DNA of 64,000 bases from Epilithonimonas tenax DSM 16811. GTDB lineage: Bacteria > Bacteroidota > Bacteroidia > Flavobacteriales > Weeksellaceae. The DNA is taken from the NCBI RefSeq assembly GCF_000428485.1, contig NZ_AUAA01000004.1, positions 62,001 through 126,000 of the forward strand, in the 5' to 3' direction. The notes beneath the pieces were generated by a model. That model made no database searches. It was not told where the DNA came from and saw nothing but the letters and a program-made list of their open reading frames with translations. Both the position numbers and the translations under genes were made by a program. Shown in pieces: positions 43,017 to 51,646 of this stretch (positions within the stretch are counted from its first letter, which is position 1; each line of letters starts with the position of its first letter).

Positions 43017-45968
43017 CTAAAAGCTGTAATTAACCCTCACAAATACATATCGACCATTTTGTCCAAACTGAGAAGTATTTCTAGAATATTCAAATTGATT
43101 GTTGTTGGACAAGTCAATGGTTGAAATACCTCTTACATAATCGGATGGCAAGTTACCCAGCAATGGAATGACGTTACCTGGTCCTGGCAAAATTCCTGTA
43201 GGACCGGAGGCGCCTGTATCACCTGTTTTGAAGTAGCGATATTTACCATCTGTGCTAGGTGTAAATGCCTGTTGTGTTTTCAGGTTTTTATCTGGGTAGA
43301 TATCAAAAATATTATTAGAACCTATTGTGAATTTTAAATGGGTATTGACAGTGTAAGAAACGGACAAGTCTGTGATGGTTCTTGCAGACCAGGTCGGATG
43401 TTCTGTTTGAACAAAGGCGCCATTGATCCAATTTCCTGCAACATAACCATCTCCATTCACATCAGCAAGGTTAGGATCTGTTACTTTACCAAAATAGCTT
43501 TGTCTCATAAAAATATCCCACTTTTTAAAACTTAAAGTGTTCATGAGGTTTGCCTTCACTCTTGGCACCGCTTCCTCCATATAGATTCGGGTAGCTTCGG
43601 AATAGTACTTGTTGATCTGTCCGCCATCAGCTAATATTTGAGAGCCGTGTATATCACCCACTCTACTGGTTTTGGAGAAAGTTCCCGCGATACTCGTGCT
43701 TAATGTAAATTCTTCAAACTTAAATTTGTTGCTCAATACCACATCCAATCCACGCGACTGTGTATCTACAGCATTACTGAAAAACGTCGCAGTATTGGCA
43801 TTGGCTTCATTGAATAAAGTGGTGAGTTGTGGTGTGGAAGGGGTGAAACCATCGGTTAAAACGACTCTGTCTTTTATTTTGATGTAGTACCCATCTACTG
43901 CCAAAGTTAAATTGGTGTTGGGGAATTTGTAGGTTGCTCCCAAACTGTAGTTGTTAGATTCCTCTTGTTTTAATTTGGGTATACCAAGCAGATTGGCAAC
44001 ATTCGAGACATTGGTGAATGTTCCTACTTCAAAAGGGTTACCTCCAATAAACTGAGTGGCAGTAGAGCTGTAATAGATTTGAGCCAAAGAAGGCGCTCTG
44101 AATCCTGAGGAAATGGCGCCTCTGATATTCAGGTTTTTAGTTGCTTTGACTCGGGTTGCAAATTTATAATTGAAAGTAGAACCAAAATCCGAGTAGTTTT
44201 CATAACGCAGAGCACCACTCACCAAAAGCCAATCGGTAATATCCAATTCGGTATCCAGATAAGCTGCATAAGACTTTCTGCCTTCATTGACTTGATTTGT
44301 AGGCCTGAATCCTGGGAAAACCTGTGCGCCACCAGGCCTGAAATTTCCAAAAAAATCGGTGGGTCTTAAATTGTTTGTAGATTCTGACGCGGTTCCTCTG
44401 TAAATGCTCCCATCGCTATTGTATGTCGCATAAGATGCTTCTTCTCCTGCTTTGATGAGGTATCTTTCCAAACGCATTTCACCTCCAAACGCAACATTGA
44501 GACCACCCAGAACATCTACTTTTTTCACAAAATCCAAATTGGTGGTGTTTTGGTGGAATTTCAATTTACCGGCATAAAAAGACGTGGGAGAGTTGACTCC
44601 CATTGTCACGTTGGCTGTGTTTTCTATGTTGTATTCAAAAAAATTGGTTCCCCAGGTATTGCTCAGATCGTAATCTAAGCCCCATATTTTTCCTTTCAGC
44701 CCTCCTGAAGCAGAGTAATCTACGACGGTGGAGCCAATTTCTGGTAAAAATCCATCAGGATAAATGGAGGTGGTAGACCTTGCCTGATCTGGCCTTCTGA
44801 AAAATCCTGCCGAATTACCATCTCGTTTACTGTAGCCACCAAAAACGTAGAACTTATGATTTTCATTAATGGGATACTCAGAGTTTACAAAGAATTGGGT
44901 ATTGGTCAATTTTGATTGTCCCACTCTCATATTAAAGTTCCTTCTTTCCAGTCCTCTGGCTGCCAATTCGTTTGCGGAAGTATCGGTCGGCGAACCATTT
45001 GTTTTCAAGGCAGCCTGCATCGCTGCAATGCTGTTCGCTCCTTGGATGGCTGACTGTTGTGCAGCTGAGAAAAATCCTATTTGCGAGGCACTGGATTTCA
45101 TAATACTCAACATATTGGCCTGCTCAGTAGCAGATAGGGCATTGATATTGGAAAACATAGCGCTAAGATTCTTGCCATTGGCCAGTGCCACTCTTTCTAT
45201 GGAATTATAGGCATTGAAAACAGTCCCATTATAGTCTGTTGCTCTGCTGGTGTCATCTCTCCATCCAAAATTTCCAGTGATATTAACGAAGCCTTTTTTT
45301 GCTATTTTAAAGCCATAATTGGCATCCAACTGCGTCTTGGTGCCATCCCAGCCACCTCTGTGATCGTTAGCACCTCTGGAAGCAAATCCTCCGCCTGTTA
45401 AAGAAAGGTCTAATTTTCCAGTATCTTTTTTCATCACTACATTGATCACGCCTGCAATAGCATCAGATCCGTACTGAGCGGCAGCACCATCCCGTAACAC
45501 CTCTATCCGCTCAATCGCAAATGCAGGAATCGCATTCAGATCTGTTCCTACGGATCCTCGGCCTGGTGAACCGTTGACATTCACCAATGATGAGGTGTGT
45601 CTTCTTTTTCCGTTCAGCAACATTAAGGTTTGATCCGGGCCTAGTCCTCTCAGTTGAGCGGGATCTATATGGTCTGTTCCGTCGGCTACCGTAGTGGTAT
45701 TGGAGGTAAAAGAGGGCGCAACATAGTTGAGGATTTGTGTTAAATCTGTTTGAGGTGCAGAAGTTGCAAGATCCTTCATACTCAATACATCAATAGCGAC
45801 AGGTGAATCTGTTACGATTCTGCTTTTGTTTCTGGAACCTACTGTGATTTTAACTTCTTCTATTTCTTTAGATTTTATAGAGTCTTTGACGTCTTGTGCA
45901 TAAGAGAAAGATGCTACAGATGATAAGGCACCGAAAATTAGAATTTTTTCAAAATAATTTTTCCACAT
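43017..45968 (-). CDS. TonB-dependent receptor, large, substrate unknown
   Basis: A 983-residue outer-membrane receptor. A signal peptide ends SFSYAQ (~25). The TonB box region is EIEEVKITVGSRNKSR (about 35-50). The plug shows LTQILNYVAPSFTSNTTTVA, LRGLGPDQTLMLLNGKRR and VLRDGAAAQYGSDAIAGVIN. The barrel ends NGRYVFVRVNYSF, a good terminal beta-signal. It is not of the SusC type and has no SusD partner, so small ligands such as siderophores, cofactors or plant-derived compounds are more likely than glycans. Its promoter is part of a mirrored promoter pair (45991-46065), which suggests dedicated regulation. Confidence 0.9.
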   Translation of the reverse strand: MWKNYFEKILIFGALSSVASFSYAQDVKDSIKSKEIEEVKITVGSRNKSRIVTDSPVAIDVLSMKDLATSAPQTDLTQILNYVAPSFTSNTTTVADGTDHIDPAQLRGLGPDQTLMLLNGKRRHTSSLVNVNGSPGRGSVGTDLNAIPAFAIERIEVLRDGAAAQYGSDAIAGVINVVMKKDTGKLDLSLTGGGFASRGANDHRGGWDGTKTQLDANYGFKIAKKGFVNITGNFGWRDDTSRATDYNGTVFNAYNSIERVALANGKNLSAMFSNINALSATEQANMLSIMKSSASQIGFFSAAQQSAIQGANSIAAMQAALKTNGSPTDTSANELAARGLERRNFNMRVGQSKLTNTQFFVNSEYPINENHKFYVFGGYSKRDGNSAGFFRRPDQARSTTSIYPDGFLPEIGSTVVDYSASGGLKGKIWGLDYDLSNTWGTNFFEYNIENTANVTMGVNSPTSFYAGKLKFHQNTTNLDFVKKVDVLGGLNVAFGGEMRLERYLIKAGEEASYATYNSDGSIYRGTASESTNNLRPTDFFGNFRPGGAQVFPGFRPTNQVNEGRKSYAAYLDTELDITDWLLVSGALRYENYSDFGSTFNYKFATRVKATKNLNIRGAISSGFRAPSLAQIYYSSTATQFIGGNPFEVGTFTNVSNVANLLGIPKLKQEESNNYSLGATYKFPNTNLTLAVDGYYIKIKDRVVLTDGFTPSTPQLTTLFNEANANTATFFSNAVDTQSRGLDVVLSNKFKFEEFTLSTSIAGTFSKTSRVGDIHGSQILADGGQINKYYSEATRIYMEEAVPRVKANLMNTLSFKKWDIFMRQSYFGKVTDPNLADVNGDGYVAGNWINGAFVQTEHPTWSARTITDLSVSYTVNTHLKFTIGSNNIFDIYPDKNLKTQQAFTPSTDGKYRYFKTGDTGASGPTGILPGPGNVIPLLGNLPSDYVRGISTIDLSNNNQFEYSRNTSQFGQNGRYVFVRVNYSF

Positions 45969-45990
45969 AATTTGTTGTTTTTATTAATAA

Positions 45991-46020
45991 CAAATGTACT
46001 TTTTTTTATCAAATCACAAA
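45991..46020 (-). promoter_or_regulatory. Promoter of the TonB receptor gene
   Basis: Read on the minus strand: TTTG, 18 nt, TACATTTG. This is a full match to the Bacteroidetes -33/-7 pattern, with the -7 box 23 nt from the ATG. The first eight bases (TTTGTGAT) and the last eight (TACATTTG) are the same as in the plus-strand promoter at 46036-46065. Confidence 0.65.
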
Positions 46021-46035
46021 AAAAAATGAATTTTA

Positions 46036-46065
46036 TTTGTGATAAAAATTAATATTATACATTTG
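46036..46065 (+). promoter_or_regulatory. Outward promoter mirrored to the TonB receptor promoter
   Basis: TTTGTGAT at the -33 side and TACATTTG at the -7 side, spaced by 18 nt, give a full consensus match. No annotated plus-strand gene follows for 1.6 kb, so it may drive a non-coding or very small transcript. Confidence 0.6.
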
Positions 46066-46071
46066 TGTTGC

Positions 46072-46380
46072 TGATAAATCATTGTAAAATGGTGTATGGT
46101 GTAATGCTGTGTTTTATGATAAGGTGTTTTTGTCAGGCTGTTTTAGTCACTTATTTTGAAGTTTTTGGAAGTTAAAACATCTTAAAATCATGCAGAAATA
46201 TGTAGCAAGATATCTTGTCAGGATATTATATCTGTTTTAGACAATAGAAAAGCAGCAAGCTTTGATTGAAAAATTTTAGAAATTAATTGGTCAGAGTTGC
46301 ATACCTAGGTAAAACAGTCATATCCTTTTAGGAATGTTCATTTTAATAAAAAAAAAGACATTTGTGGTGTCTGTTTTTTT
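46072..46380 (+). ncRNA. Candidate small RNA divergent from the TonB receptor
   Basis: The region runs from the plus-strand promoter (-7 at 46058-46065) to the hairpin terminator ending near 46380, about 310 nt. It contains only one small ATG frame (46089-46175, 28 residues, hydrophobic, beginning MVYGVMLCFMI). Either an sRNA or a micro-peptide mRNA is possible. The call rests on the promoter and terminator alone. Confidence 0.35.
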
Positions 46381-46381
46381 A
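46354..46381. terminator. Bidirectional terminator
   Basis: AGACA pairs with TGTCT across TTTGTGG, with A9 on the left and T7 on the right. It can end both a plus-strand transcript and the minus-strand gene at 46411. Confidence 0.65.
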
Positions 46382-46410
46382 TGCGCAGAGTGCCTGTCAC
46401 ATCTGGGAAA

Positions 46411-46845
46411 TTATTTTTTCTTTTTCCTTTTTAGGGGAAACAGTTTTGTGATTTTCCTATCGATGTGTTTTGTCAATTCAAAAAACGTAAATGGATTTTC
46501 GGATTTATCTTTAGGTGAAATTTCAAAATTTAAACTTTTTATGGCGTCGAGCTGAATACAACAATTTTCAGGATTTGTCCAGAATATTAAATTATTGCAG
46601 CCTTTTAATTGTTTGGATAAATCGTTTCCGCTTCTATATCTAACAAACGGTTTTGTATAAGTCTTATTAAATGTCTTTTTATTAATGTAACCACTTCCGT
46701 TTTCGTCAATGTTTAATCTGTTTTCATCGATGTTTGCGAGAACTAAATTAATCTCTACGTTATACTTATTAGGAACTGTTATTTTTAAAGTTGGAGAATA
46801 AAAATAGATATTAAAATAAAGCAGACTCAAGCTAAAAAAAAACAA
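46411..46845 (-). CDS. Hypothetical exported protein with lysine-rich C-terminus
   Basis: A 144-residue frame starting at TTG 46845. A hydrophobic N-terminus (FFFSLSLLYFNIYFY) anchors or exports a beta-rich domain (PTLKITVPNKYNVEINLVLA), a Cys-containing middle (GCNNLIFWTNPENCC) and a basic end of six lysine/arginine residues. If the T9 run at the start were T10, the frame would begin at ATG 46865 with MLYHLTCCFFF, a better start. So a slippage or sequencing ambiguity is possible. It lies 37-57 nt downstream of a 51-residue membrane protein gene on the same strand. Family not recognised. Confidence 0.5.
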   Translation of the reverse strand: MFFFSLSLLYFNIYFYSPTLKITVPNKYNVEINLVLANIDENRLNIDENGSGYINKKTFNKTYTKPFVRYRSGNDLSKQLKGCNNLIFWTNPENCCIQLDAIKSLNFEISPKDKSENPFTFFELTKHIDRKITKLFPLKRKKKK

Positions 46846-46902
46846 CAGGTGAGATGATAGAGCATATTTTTTGAAGCTCAGATTTAAAGTTTAAGCTAAA
46901 AT

Positions 46903-47058
46903 TCAACAAGCGATCAAAATTCCAAGAAGCAAGATGATTCCAAAATAATAGCCTGGAAAAAACATTCCTCCAGGAAATTCCATAATTTGCATTTCTGATA
47001 TGATGAGCAGCATTATAGTTGAAATTCTAAAAATTCTTTTAATTATAAGGTCTGACAT
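46903..47058 (-). CDS. 51-residue small membrane protein
   Basis: ATG at 47058, TGA at 46903-46905. The protein has two hydrophobic helices: RIFRISTIMLLIISEMQI (8-25) and, after the turn MEFPGGMFFPGYYFG, LLLGILIAC. The FPGG/FPG turn between two helices looks selected rather than random. It is followed on the same strand by the hypothetical exported protein. Too short for standard ORF filters. Function unknown. Confidence 0.55.
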   Translation of the reverse strand: MSDLIIKRIFRISTIMLLIISEMQIMEFPGGMFFPGYYFGIILLLGILIAC

Positions 47059-47119
47059 ACTCTTGATGATGAGTTGTCGATTAACGACTTTTTGAATTTT
47101 CTAATTTGTTCTGAATTTC

Positions 47120-47491
47120 TTACTGTTTTGTAAGCGTCCAGTTGCCTGTAAGGTTACCGTTTTTCCAGGTTCCTTTTTTATCTTTTAAATTGCCATAAAG
47201 AATGAATGTGTAGCTGTCTGAAATGGCCGGCTGTAAAGTACCATCGTCATAAACGTAGCTTGCCATGCCCTCATTATTCTGTCCGTAAGTTCCAGTGATA
47301 GTTCCAGCTTTTGAAACACTTATGGTGAGAGAACCTCCTGCATTACCAGAATAGTTGCCTACCCATTTGCCTATAAAAGGTGAAGTATGGTTTTCCTGTG
47401 CCTGATGTTCATAATAGTTATCCGTGATCTGATCACAGGAGATCAAAGTATAGAATGCGACAAAAAGTGAGAGGAGGGTTTTGGTTTTCAT
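47120..47491 (-). CDS. Small hypothetical lipoprotein
   Basis: A 123-residue lipoprotein. Signal MKTKTLLSLFVAFYTLISC ends in a lipobox with Cys19. The mature part is a small beta-barrel-like domain: FIGKWVGNYSG, GSLTISVSKAGTITGTYG, YTFILYGNLKD and the closing GTWKNGNLTGNWTLTKQ. The GxW...G and TGTY/TGNW pattern recalls lipocalin-like DUF proteins of Bacteroidetes. A CAAATGTA box at 47511-47518 fits a minus-strand -7 element. No function can be assigned. Confidence 0.7.
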   Translation of the reverse strand: MKTKTLLSLFVAFYTLISCDQITDNYYEHQAQENHTSPFIGKWVGNYSGNAGGSLTISVSKAGTITGTYGQNNEGMASYVYDDGTLQPAISDSYTFILYGNLKDKKGTWKNGNLTGNWTLTKQ

Positions 47492-47681
47492 TGGTAGTTG
47501 ATTAGTTTTTCAAATGTATAAAAATTGTATACCAATATTGTCTCAAGAATTTGGATTAAGATTAAGAAAATTCAAAAAAATACTATCTTCGCAAGCATGA
47601 AATGGCCGTGATTCAAAATGCGAAACGTCACTGAAATTGGCGATTGCACAAGACCTTTAAAAAATTAATAAAACCTTACTT

Positions 47682-48902
47682 GTGAAAACAAATCAAAAAT
47701 CTGCTGCCATTGGTTTCATTTTTATCACACTGCTGATAGATATTACAGGCTGGGGAATCATCATTCCTGTAGTTCCGAAACTGATAGAAGAACTGATCCA
47801 CGCGGACATCAGCGAGGCAGCCAAGTATGGTGGCTGGCTAAGTTTTGCTTACGCCTTCATCCAGTTTGTTTTCTCACCATTCATAGGAAACCTGAGTGAC
47901 AAATATGGACGCCGGCCAGTGATCTTGCTGTCGCTCTTTGGATTCTCTGTAGATTATATTTTTCTGGCTTTGGCACCCAGTATCTGGTGGCTTTTTATTG
48001 GGCGCATCATTGCCGGAATTACCGGCGCCAGCATCACAACTGCGAGTGCTTACATTGCGGATATCTCAAATGACGAAGACCGTGCGAAGAACTTCGGAAT
48101 GATTGGCGCTGCCTTTGGTATTGGGTTTATCATCGGGCCTGTATTGGGCGGCGTTTTGGGTCATTATGGTTCCAGAGTGCCTTTCTATGCCGCGGCGGTT
48201 TTATGTATGATCAATTTTATATATGGCTACTTCGTGTTGCCGGAAAGTCTCACCAAAGAAAACCGACGGGAGTTCAGCTGGAAAAGAGCAAACCCAGTCG
48301 GATCCTTCAAATTCCTGAAAAAACATCCCGAGATCTCAGCGCTTACCACGGCTCTAATCCTGATCTATATTGGCGGACATGCGGTCCAAAGCAATTGGAG
48401 TTTCTACACGATGTACAGATTCAGTTGGGACGAGCGTATGGTGGGGATTTCCCTCGGCGTGGTTGGTTTGCTGGTTGGACTAGTGCAAGGTGTTTTGATA
48501 AGATGGATAAACCCAAAAATTGGTGATCAGAAAAGTATCTTTTATGGATTGATGCTCTACGCCATAGGAATGCTGCTGTATGCTTTTGCGACTGAGGGTT
48601 GGATGATGTTGGTGTTCACGATTCCTTATTGTTTGGGTGGGATTTGTGGTCCGGCATTGCAATCGATCATTACCAAAAATATGCCGTCCAATGAGCAAGG
48701 TGAACTGCAAGGGGCGCTCACAAGTTTGATGAGTGCAACTTCTATCATTGGACCTCCGCTGATGACCAATCTGTTCTATTATTTCACACACAAAGAGGCG
48801 CCTTTTCTGTTTCCGGGAGCACCGTTTTTCCTCGCTTTTCTTTTGTTTGCAGCAAGTATCTATTTCGTTTATATCAGTTTTAAGGGGAAGAAAGAGCGTT
48901 GA
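47682..48902 (+). CDS. MFS transporter of the TetA-like drug/H+ antiporter family
   Basis: A 406-residue inner-membrane protein with 12 predicted helices. It starts at GTG 47682, as no ATG lies closer to the first helix. The first helix [20 protein letters not shown] carries the DxTGxGxxxP pattern of the TetA branch. Motif A is [14 protein letters not shown] (about 67-80), and motif C-like glycines are in [19 protein letters not shown]. It exports a small molecule against protons. The family includes tetracycline pumps, but many members have other substrates, so resistance should not be assumed. No TetR-type regulator is adjacent. Confidence 0.88.
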   Translation: MKTNQKSAAIGFIFITLLIDITGWGIIIPVVPKLIEELIHADISEAAKYGGWLSFAYAFIQFVFSPFIGNLSDKYGRRPVILLSLFGFSVDYIFLALAPSIWWLFIGRIIAGITGASITTASAYIADISNDEDRAKNFGMIGAAFGIGFIIGPVLGGVLGHYGSRVPFYAAAVLCMINFIYGYFVLPESLTKENRREFSWKRANPVGSFKFLKKHPEISALTTALILIYIGGHAVQSNWSFYTMYRFSWDERMVGISLGVVGLLVGLVQGVLIRWINPKIGDQKSIFYGLMLYAIGMLLYAFATEGWMMLVFTIPYCLGGICGPALQSIITKNMPSNEQGELQGALTSLMSATSIIGPPLMTNLFYYFTHKEAPFLFPGAPFFLAFLLFAASIYFVYISFKGKKER

Positions 48903-48977
48903 TAAAAAATCTTTTTGTGATAAAATTATGACAAACAAATGTCTGTTAGATTTATAAACTTTGCTTAATTTTGTCAA

Positions 48978-49298
48978 ATGGAATTGAGTATTGGAGAAAT
49001 GCTGATGATTGCGTTGGCAATTGTTGTTTTGTTCGGACCAGATAAATTGCCCGAGATCGCAAGAGGTCTTGGCGAAGGCGTGCGTAAGATGCGTGGCGCG
49101 GTGGACGATATCAAAACCGAAATTATGAAGGAAGCAGATCACCCGCTTTCCGAAATCAAAAAAGAGATCGATAATGTGAAAAAGTCGGCCCAGGACTATA
49201 ATCCTTTGGCCGACAAACAATCTGTTCCTGCTGCCCAGGAAACCCCCAAAGTAGATCTTTCCGAAGACGAATCCCACGAAGGACCTGTAAGCCGATAA
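48978..49298 (+). CDS. tatA: TatA/TatB-type twin-arginine translocase subunit
   Basis: A 106-residue membrane protein. One N-terminal helix (IGEMLMIALAIVVLFGPDKL) contains the FGP hinge, followed by an amphipathic helix (PEIARGLGEGVRKMRGAVDD) and an acidic unstructured tail. This is the TatA/MttA architecture. Compared with E. coli TatA (FGTKKLP), the FGPDKLPE hinge is closer to TatA/B of Bacteroidetes. It multimerises around TatC to pass folded proteins across the inner membrane. tatC is not in the window. A PAP2 phosphatase gene follows after 3 nt. Confidence 0.9.
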   Translation: MELSIGEMLMIALAIVVLFGPDKLPEIARGLGEGVRKMRGAVDDIKTEIMKEADHPLSEIKKEIDNVKKSAQDYNPLADKQSVPAAQETPKVDLSEDESHEGPVSR

Positions 49299-49301
49299 CC
49301 G

Positions 49302-49865
49302 ATGAACGGATTCATAGAAAAAGACCAGCAGCTTCTTCTTTTCCTCAATGGATTGGGCAATGCTGCCTTTGATCCTTTTTGGCTCACAGTGACCGGAAAA
49401 TGGTTCTGGATTCCGTTTTATGCCATCTTACTGTATCTGCTCTACAAAAGTTATCCGCTGAAAAAATTACTGTTTGTCCTCATTTTCATCACCATCGGTA
49501 TCACAATTTCCGATCAGTTGGCAGGCATCTTCAAACATGGTATAGAGCGGTTCAGGCCTTGCCATACAGATGCCTTGATTTCTCATATGCGGATGGTGAT
49601 CTGCGGCGGGAACTACGGATTTTATTCATCACACGCTTCAAATTCCTTTTTCCTTTTCAGTTTTCTCACCATTATGATTGGGAAAAAGTACAGATATCTG
49701 CCTTACATCTTGTTCGTCTGGGCCAGTATAGTTTCTTACAGCAGGATTTATCTCGGCGTTCATTTTCCTTTTGATATTGCCTTTGGGGCAGCGGTAGGAT
49801 TTTTGCTGGGTGGTGTCATTGCGAATCTTGCCAAGCGATCTGTACGTCAACAGCCGGCCATTTAA
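49302..49865 (+). CDS. PAP2-family membrane phosphatase
   Basis: A 187-residue integral membrane protein with about 5-6 helices. The three phosphatase motifs are present: KHGIERFRP (78-86), SSHASN (109-114, with His111) and SRIYLGVHFPFD (147-158, with His154 and Asp158). It likely dephosphorylates undecaprenyl diphosphate or phosphatidate-type lipids on the periplasmic face. Its start lies 3 nt after the tatA stop, so they share an mRNA. A BacA-independent undecaprenyl-PP phosphatase role is plausible but unproven. Confidence 0.9.
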   Translation: MNGFIEKDQQLLLFLNGLGNAAFDPFWLTVTGKWFWIPFYAILLYLLYKSYPLKKLLFVLIFITIGITISDQLAGIFKHGIERFRPCHTDALISHMRMVICGGNYGFYSSHASNSFFLFSFLTIMIGKKYRYLPYILFVWASIVSYSRIYLGVHFPFDIAFGAAVGFLLGGVIANLAKRSVRQQPAI

Positions 49866-49925
49866 TTCAGTTTTTTTAAGAAGCTATTTGACTTCATCGA
49901 TTGCTAAATTTTTATTTTTTTTTAG

Positions 49926-50035
49926 AAGCAATTCCCGCTATACACTGTATCTTTTTTGTCAAAGATGAAAGGTTATTATTAGACATCTGTCAAGACAAAA
50001 AAGGATGCCGTTTCTATCGGGGCTACGGGTTTTGG
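49926..50035 (+). repeat. Family B intergenic hairpin repeat, copy 2
   Basis: It matches copy 1 at 34651: CAATTCCCGCTATACACTGT then ATCTTTTTTGTC on the left, and AAGACAAAAAAGGATGCCGT then ATCGGGGCTACGGG on the right. The loop differs in sequence and length. It lies between the PAP2 gene and rlmH, which converge here. Confidence 0.8.
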
Positions 50036-50125
50036 CCACCCAATTACTTTTTCCCTTTTTACAGACCACTCATTGTCGAATAAGGAAAAGAACCATTGGT
50101 CTCTTATCAGTCCTCATTTGTAAAA

Positions 50126-50599
50126 TCAGTCGTTGTGGTAAGGTTTTCCTTGTAATATCGTAGCGGCGCGGTAGATCTGTTCTACGAAGAATAAGCGGAT
50201 CATCTGGTGTGTAAAGGTCATTTTGGACAAAGATATCTTCTCATTGGATCTCTGGTAGATCTCCTCAGAAAAACCATAGGCTCCGCCTACCAGAAAATTA
50301 ATTTTCTTCACAGAGCTTCCCATCCAGAAATCTATTTTTTCAGAGAATTCGCGGCTCGTGAACTGTTTTCCCTTTTCGTCCAGAAGAATGGCGAGTTCAT
50401 TGGACTCCATTAGATTCAGGAATAATTTCGCCTCTTCCTTCTTCACTTGATCCGGTGTCAGGTTTTTAGCATTCTTGATATCAGGTATTTCGATCAGTTC
50501 AAAATTCCAGTGTTTCGGGATCCGGGGGAGATAATATTTGATGAGAGAGATGATTTCCTTGTCATCTGTTTTCCCAATGCAGATCAAATTAATACGCAT
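50126..50599 (-). CDS. rlmH: 23S rRNA (pseudouridine1915-N3)-methyltransferase
   Basis: A 157-residue SPOUT-fold methyltransferase of standard length. It starts MRINLICIGK and contains AILLDEKGKQFTSREFSEKI (about 90-109). The AdoMet knot is INFLVGGAYGFSEEIYQRSN, and the C-terminus MTFTHQMIRLFFVEQIYRAA is near-invariant in RlmH. It acts on the intact 70S ribosome at helix 69. A CAAAGATA box at 50617-50624 fits a minus-strand -7 element, overlapping the region that drives the divergent BrkB-family gene. Confidence 0.95.
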   Translation of the reverse strand: MRINLICIGKTDDKEIISLIKYYLPRIPKHWNFELIEIPDIKNAKNLTPDQVKKEEAKLFLNLMESNELAILLDEKGKQFTSREFSEKIDFWMGSSVKKINFLVGGAYGFSEEIYQRSNEKISLSKMTFTHQMIRLFFVEQIYRAATILQGKPYHND

Positions 50600-50629
50600 T
50601 TACTATATTTGTACGGCAAAGATAAATGA

Positions 50630-51568
50630 ATGGCAAAAAAAATACAGCGTTTTTTCCTTAATATCAAAAACTTTTTCGACGGGATTCATATTCCTGTTTT
50701 GGGAATTTCTCTGTGGAGGATGTTCTCTATCTATTCTGATGCGATTTTTAAAAACCCTTTGGGGAGGCAGGCAGCCAGTATTTCCTGGAACTTTTTCCTG
50801 AGTCTTTTCCCGATGATTCTTTTCTTTTTATCAGTTTTGCCGTTTATGCCGCATTACGATAAGCTTCAGTTTTATATTTTCGAAGTATTGATGCCAAGGG
50901 TTTTTCCTTCACATATGCAAAGTGATGTGACGACATACATCCAGGAAAGCATCATCCCGAATATGAAATCAATCAGTAATCTGACCATCCTGTTATCCTT
51001 CGTTTTCGCTACCAATGGTTGTTTTACTTTGATCAACGGATTTAATAGGAATACCGAACTTTCGAGAACCTTTGTGAAAGAATATCTTCTGGCAATGCTG
51101 GTGACAATCTGTTTCCTGACGCTTGTCTGTCTTTCTATATTTGGTATCTATTACAGTGAGGTCGTATTGAAACTGTACACGCCTACTTACGATATTGGCT
51201 GGTTTACCAAGAACCTGACGAAGATTATCAGTTTTGTGTCCTTTCCTTTGTTTTATTTTGTATTGTTAGCCTTATTCTATTGGGTGGGTTGCCTCAAGAT
51301 TACAAGGATAAGAGAAGCGTTTCCAGGTGCCATCTTGACGACTGCATTATTCGTGATCCTTACTTACCTTTTTGCAATCTATGTCGCTAATATTGCGAGA
51401 TACAATGTCTTGTACGGTTCCATCGGCTCTATTATTCTGGTCATGGTTTGGGTTAATGTGAATGTTTTCTTGGTTCTAATGGGGAATGAGCTCAACCTCG
51501 CGATCAAAAAAGTGAAGCTGGAAAAGATCGTGCGGGATGAGATGAGAACGCTGAACGAAATTAATTAA
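50630..51568 (+). CDS. YihY/BrkB family inner-membrane protein
   Basis: A 312-residue protein with about six membrane helices. The family words are GRQAASISWNFFLSLFPMIL (about 45-64), LSFVFATNGCFTLINGFNRN and YNVLYGSIGSIILVMVWVNVNVFLVLMGNELN near the C-terminus (quoted here in two overlapping parts of the same helix pair). An amphipathic basic tail follows. Despite the historical RNase BN and virulence-factor labels, no enzyme activity is established for the family. A TATATTTG box at 50604-50611 suits a -7 element. Confidence 0.88.
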   Translation: MAKKIQRFFLNIKNFFDGIHIPVLGISLWRMFSIYSDAIFKNPLGRQAASISWNFFLSLFPMILFFLSVLPFMPHYDKLQFYIFEVLMPRVFPSHMQSDVTTYIQESIIPNMKSISNLTILLSFVFATNGCFTLINGFNRNTELSRTFVKEYLLAMLVTICFLTLVCLSIFGIYYSEVVLKLYTPTYDIGWFTKNLTKIISFVSFPLFYFVLLALFYWVGCLKITRIREAFPGAILTTALFVILTYLFAIYVANIARYNVLYGSIGSIILVMVWVNVNVFLVLMGNELNLAIKKVKLEKIVRDEMRTLNEIN

Positions 51569-51646
51569 AGGATTTTTGGTGTGATACTAAGCGAGAATTA
51601 TTATATTTACAATACTTAAAAGCAATTAACACCAAAATATAAAATC

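Noticed and set aside
47682-48902. Tetracycline-resistance gene
   Set aside because: The family match is to the broad TetA-like MFS group. No tetR or mobile context is present, so a resistance call is not supported.
48480-49277. 265-residue minus-strand frame spanning the MFS and tatA genes
   Set aside because: Covers two recognised plus-strand genes. The His/Gln-rich composition is typical of a reverse frame.
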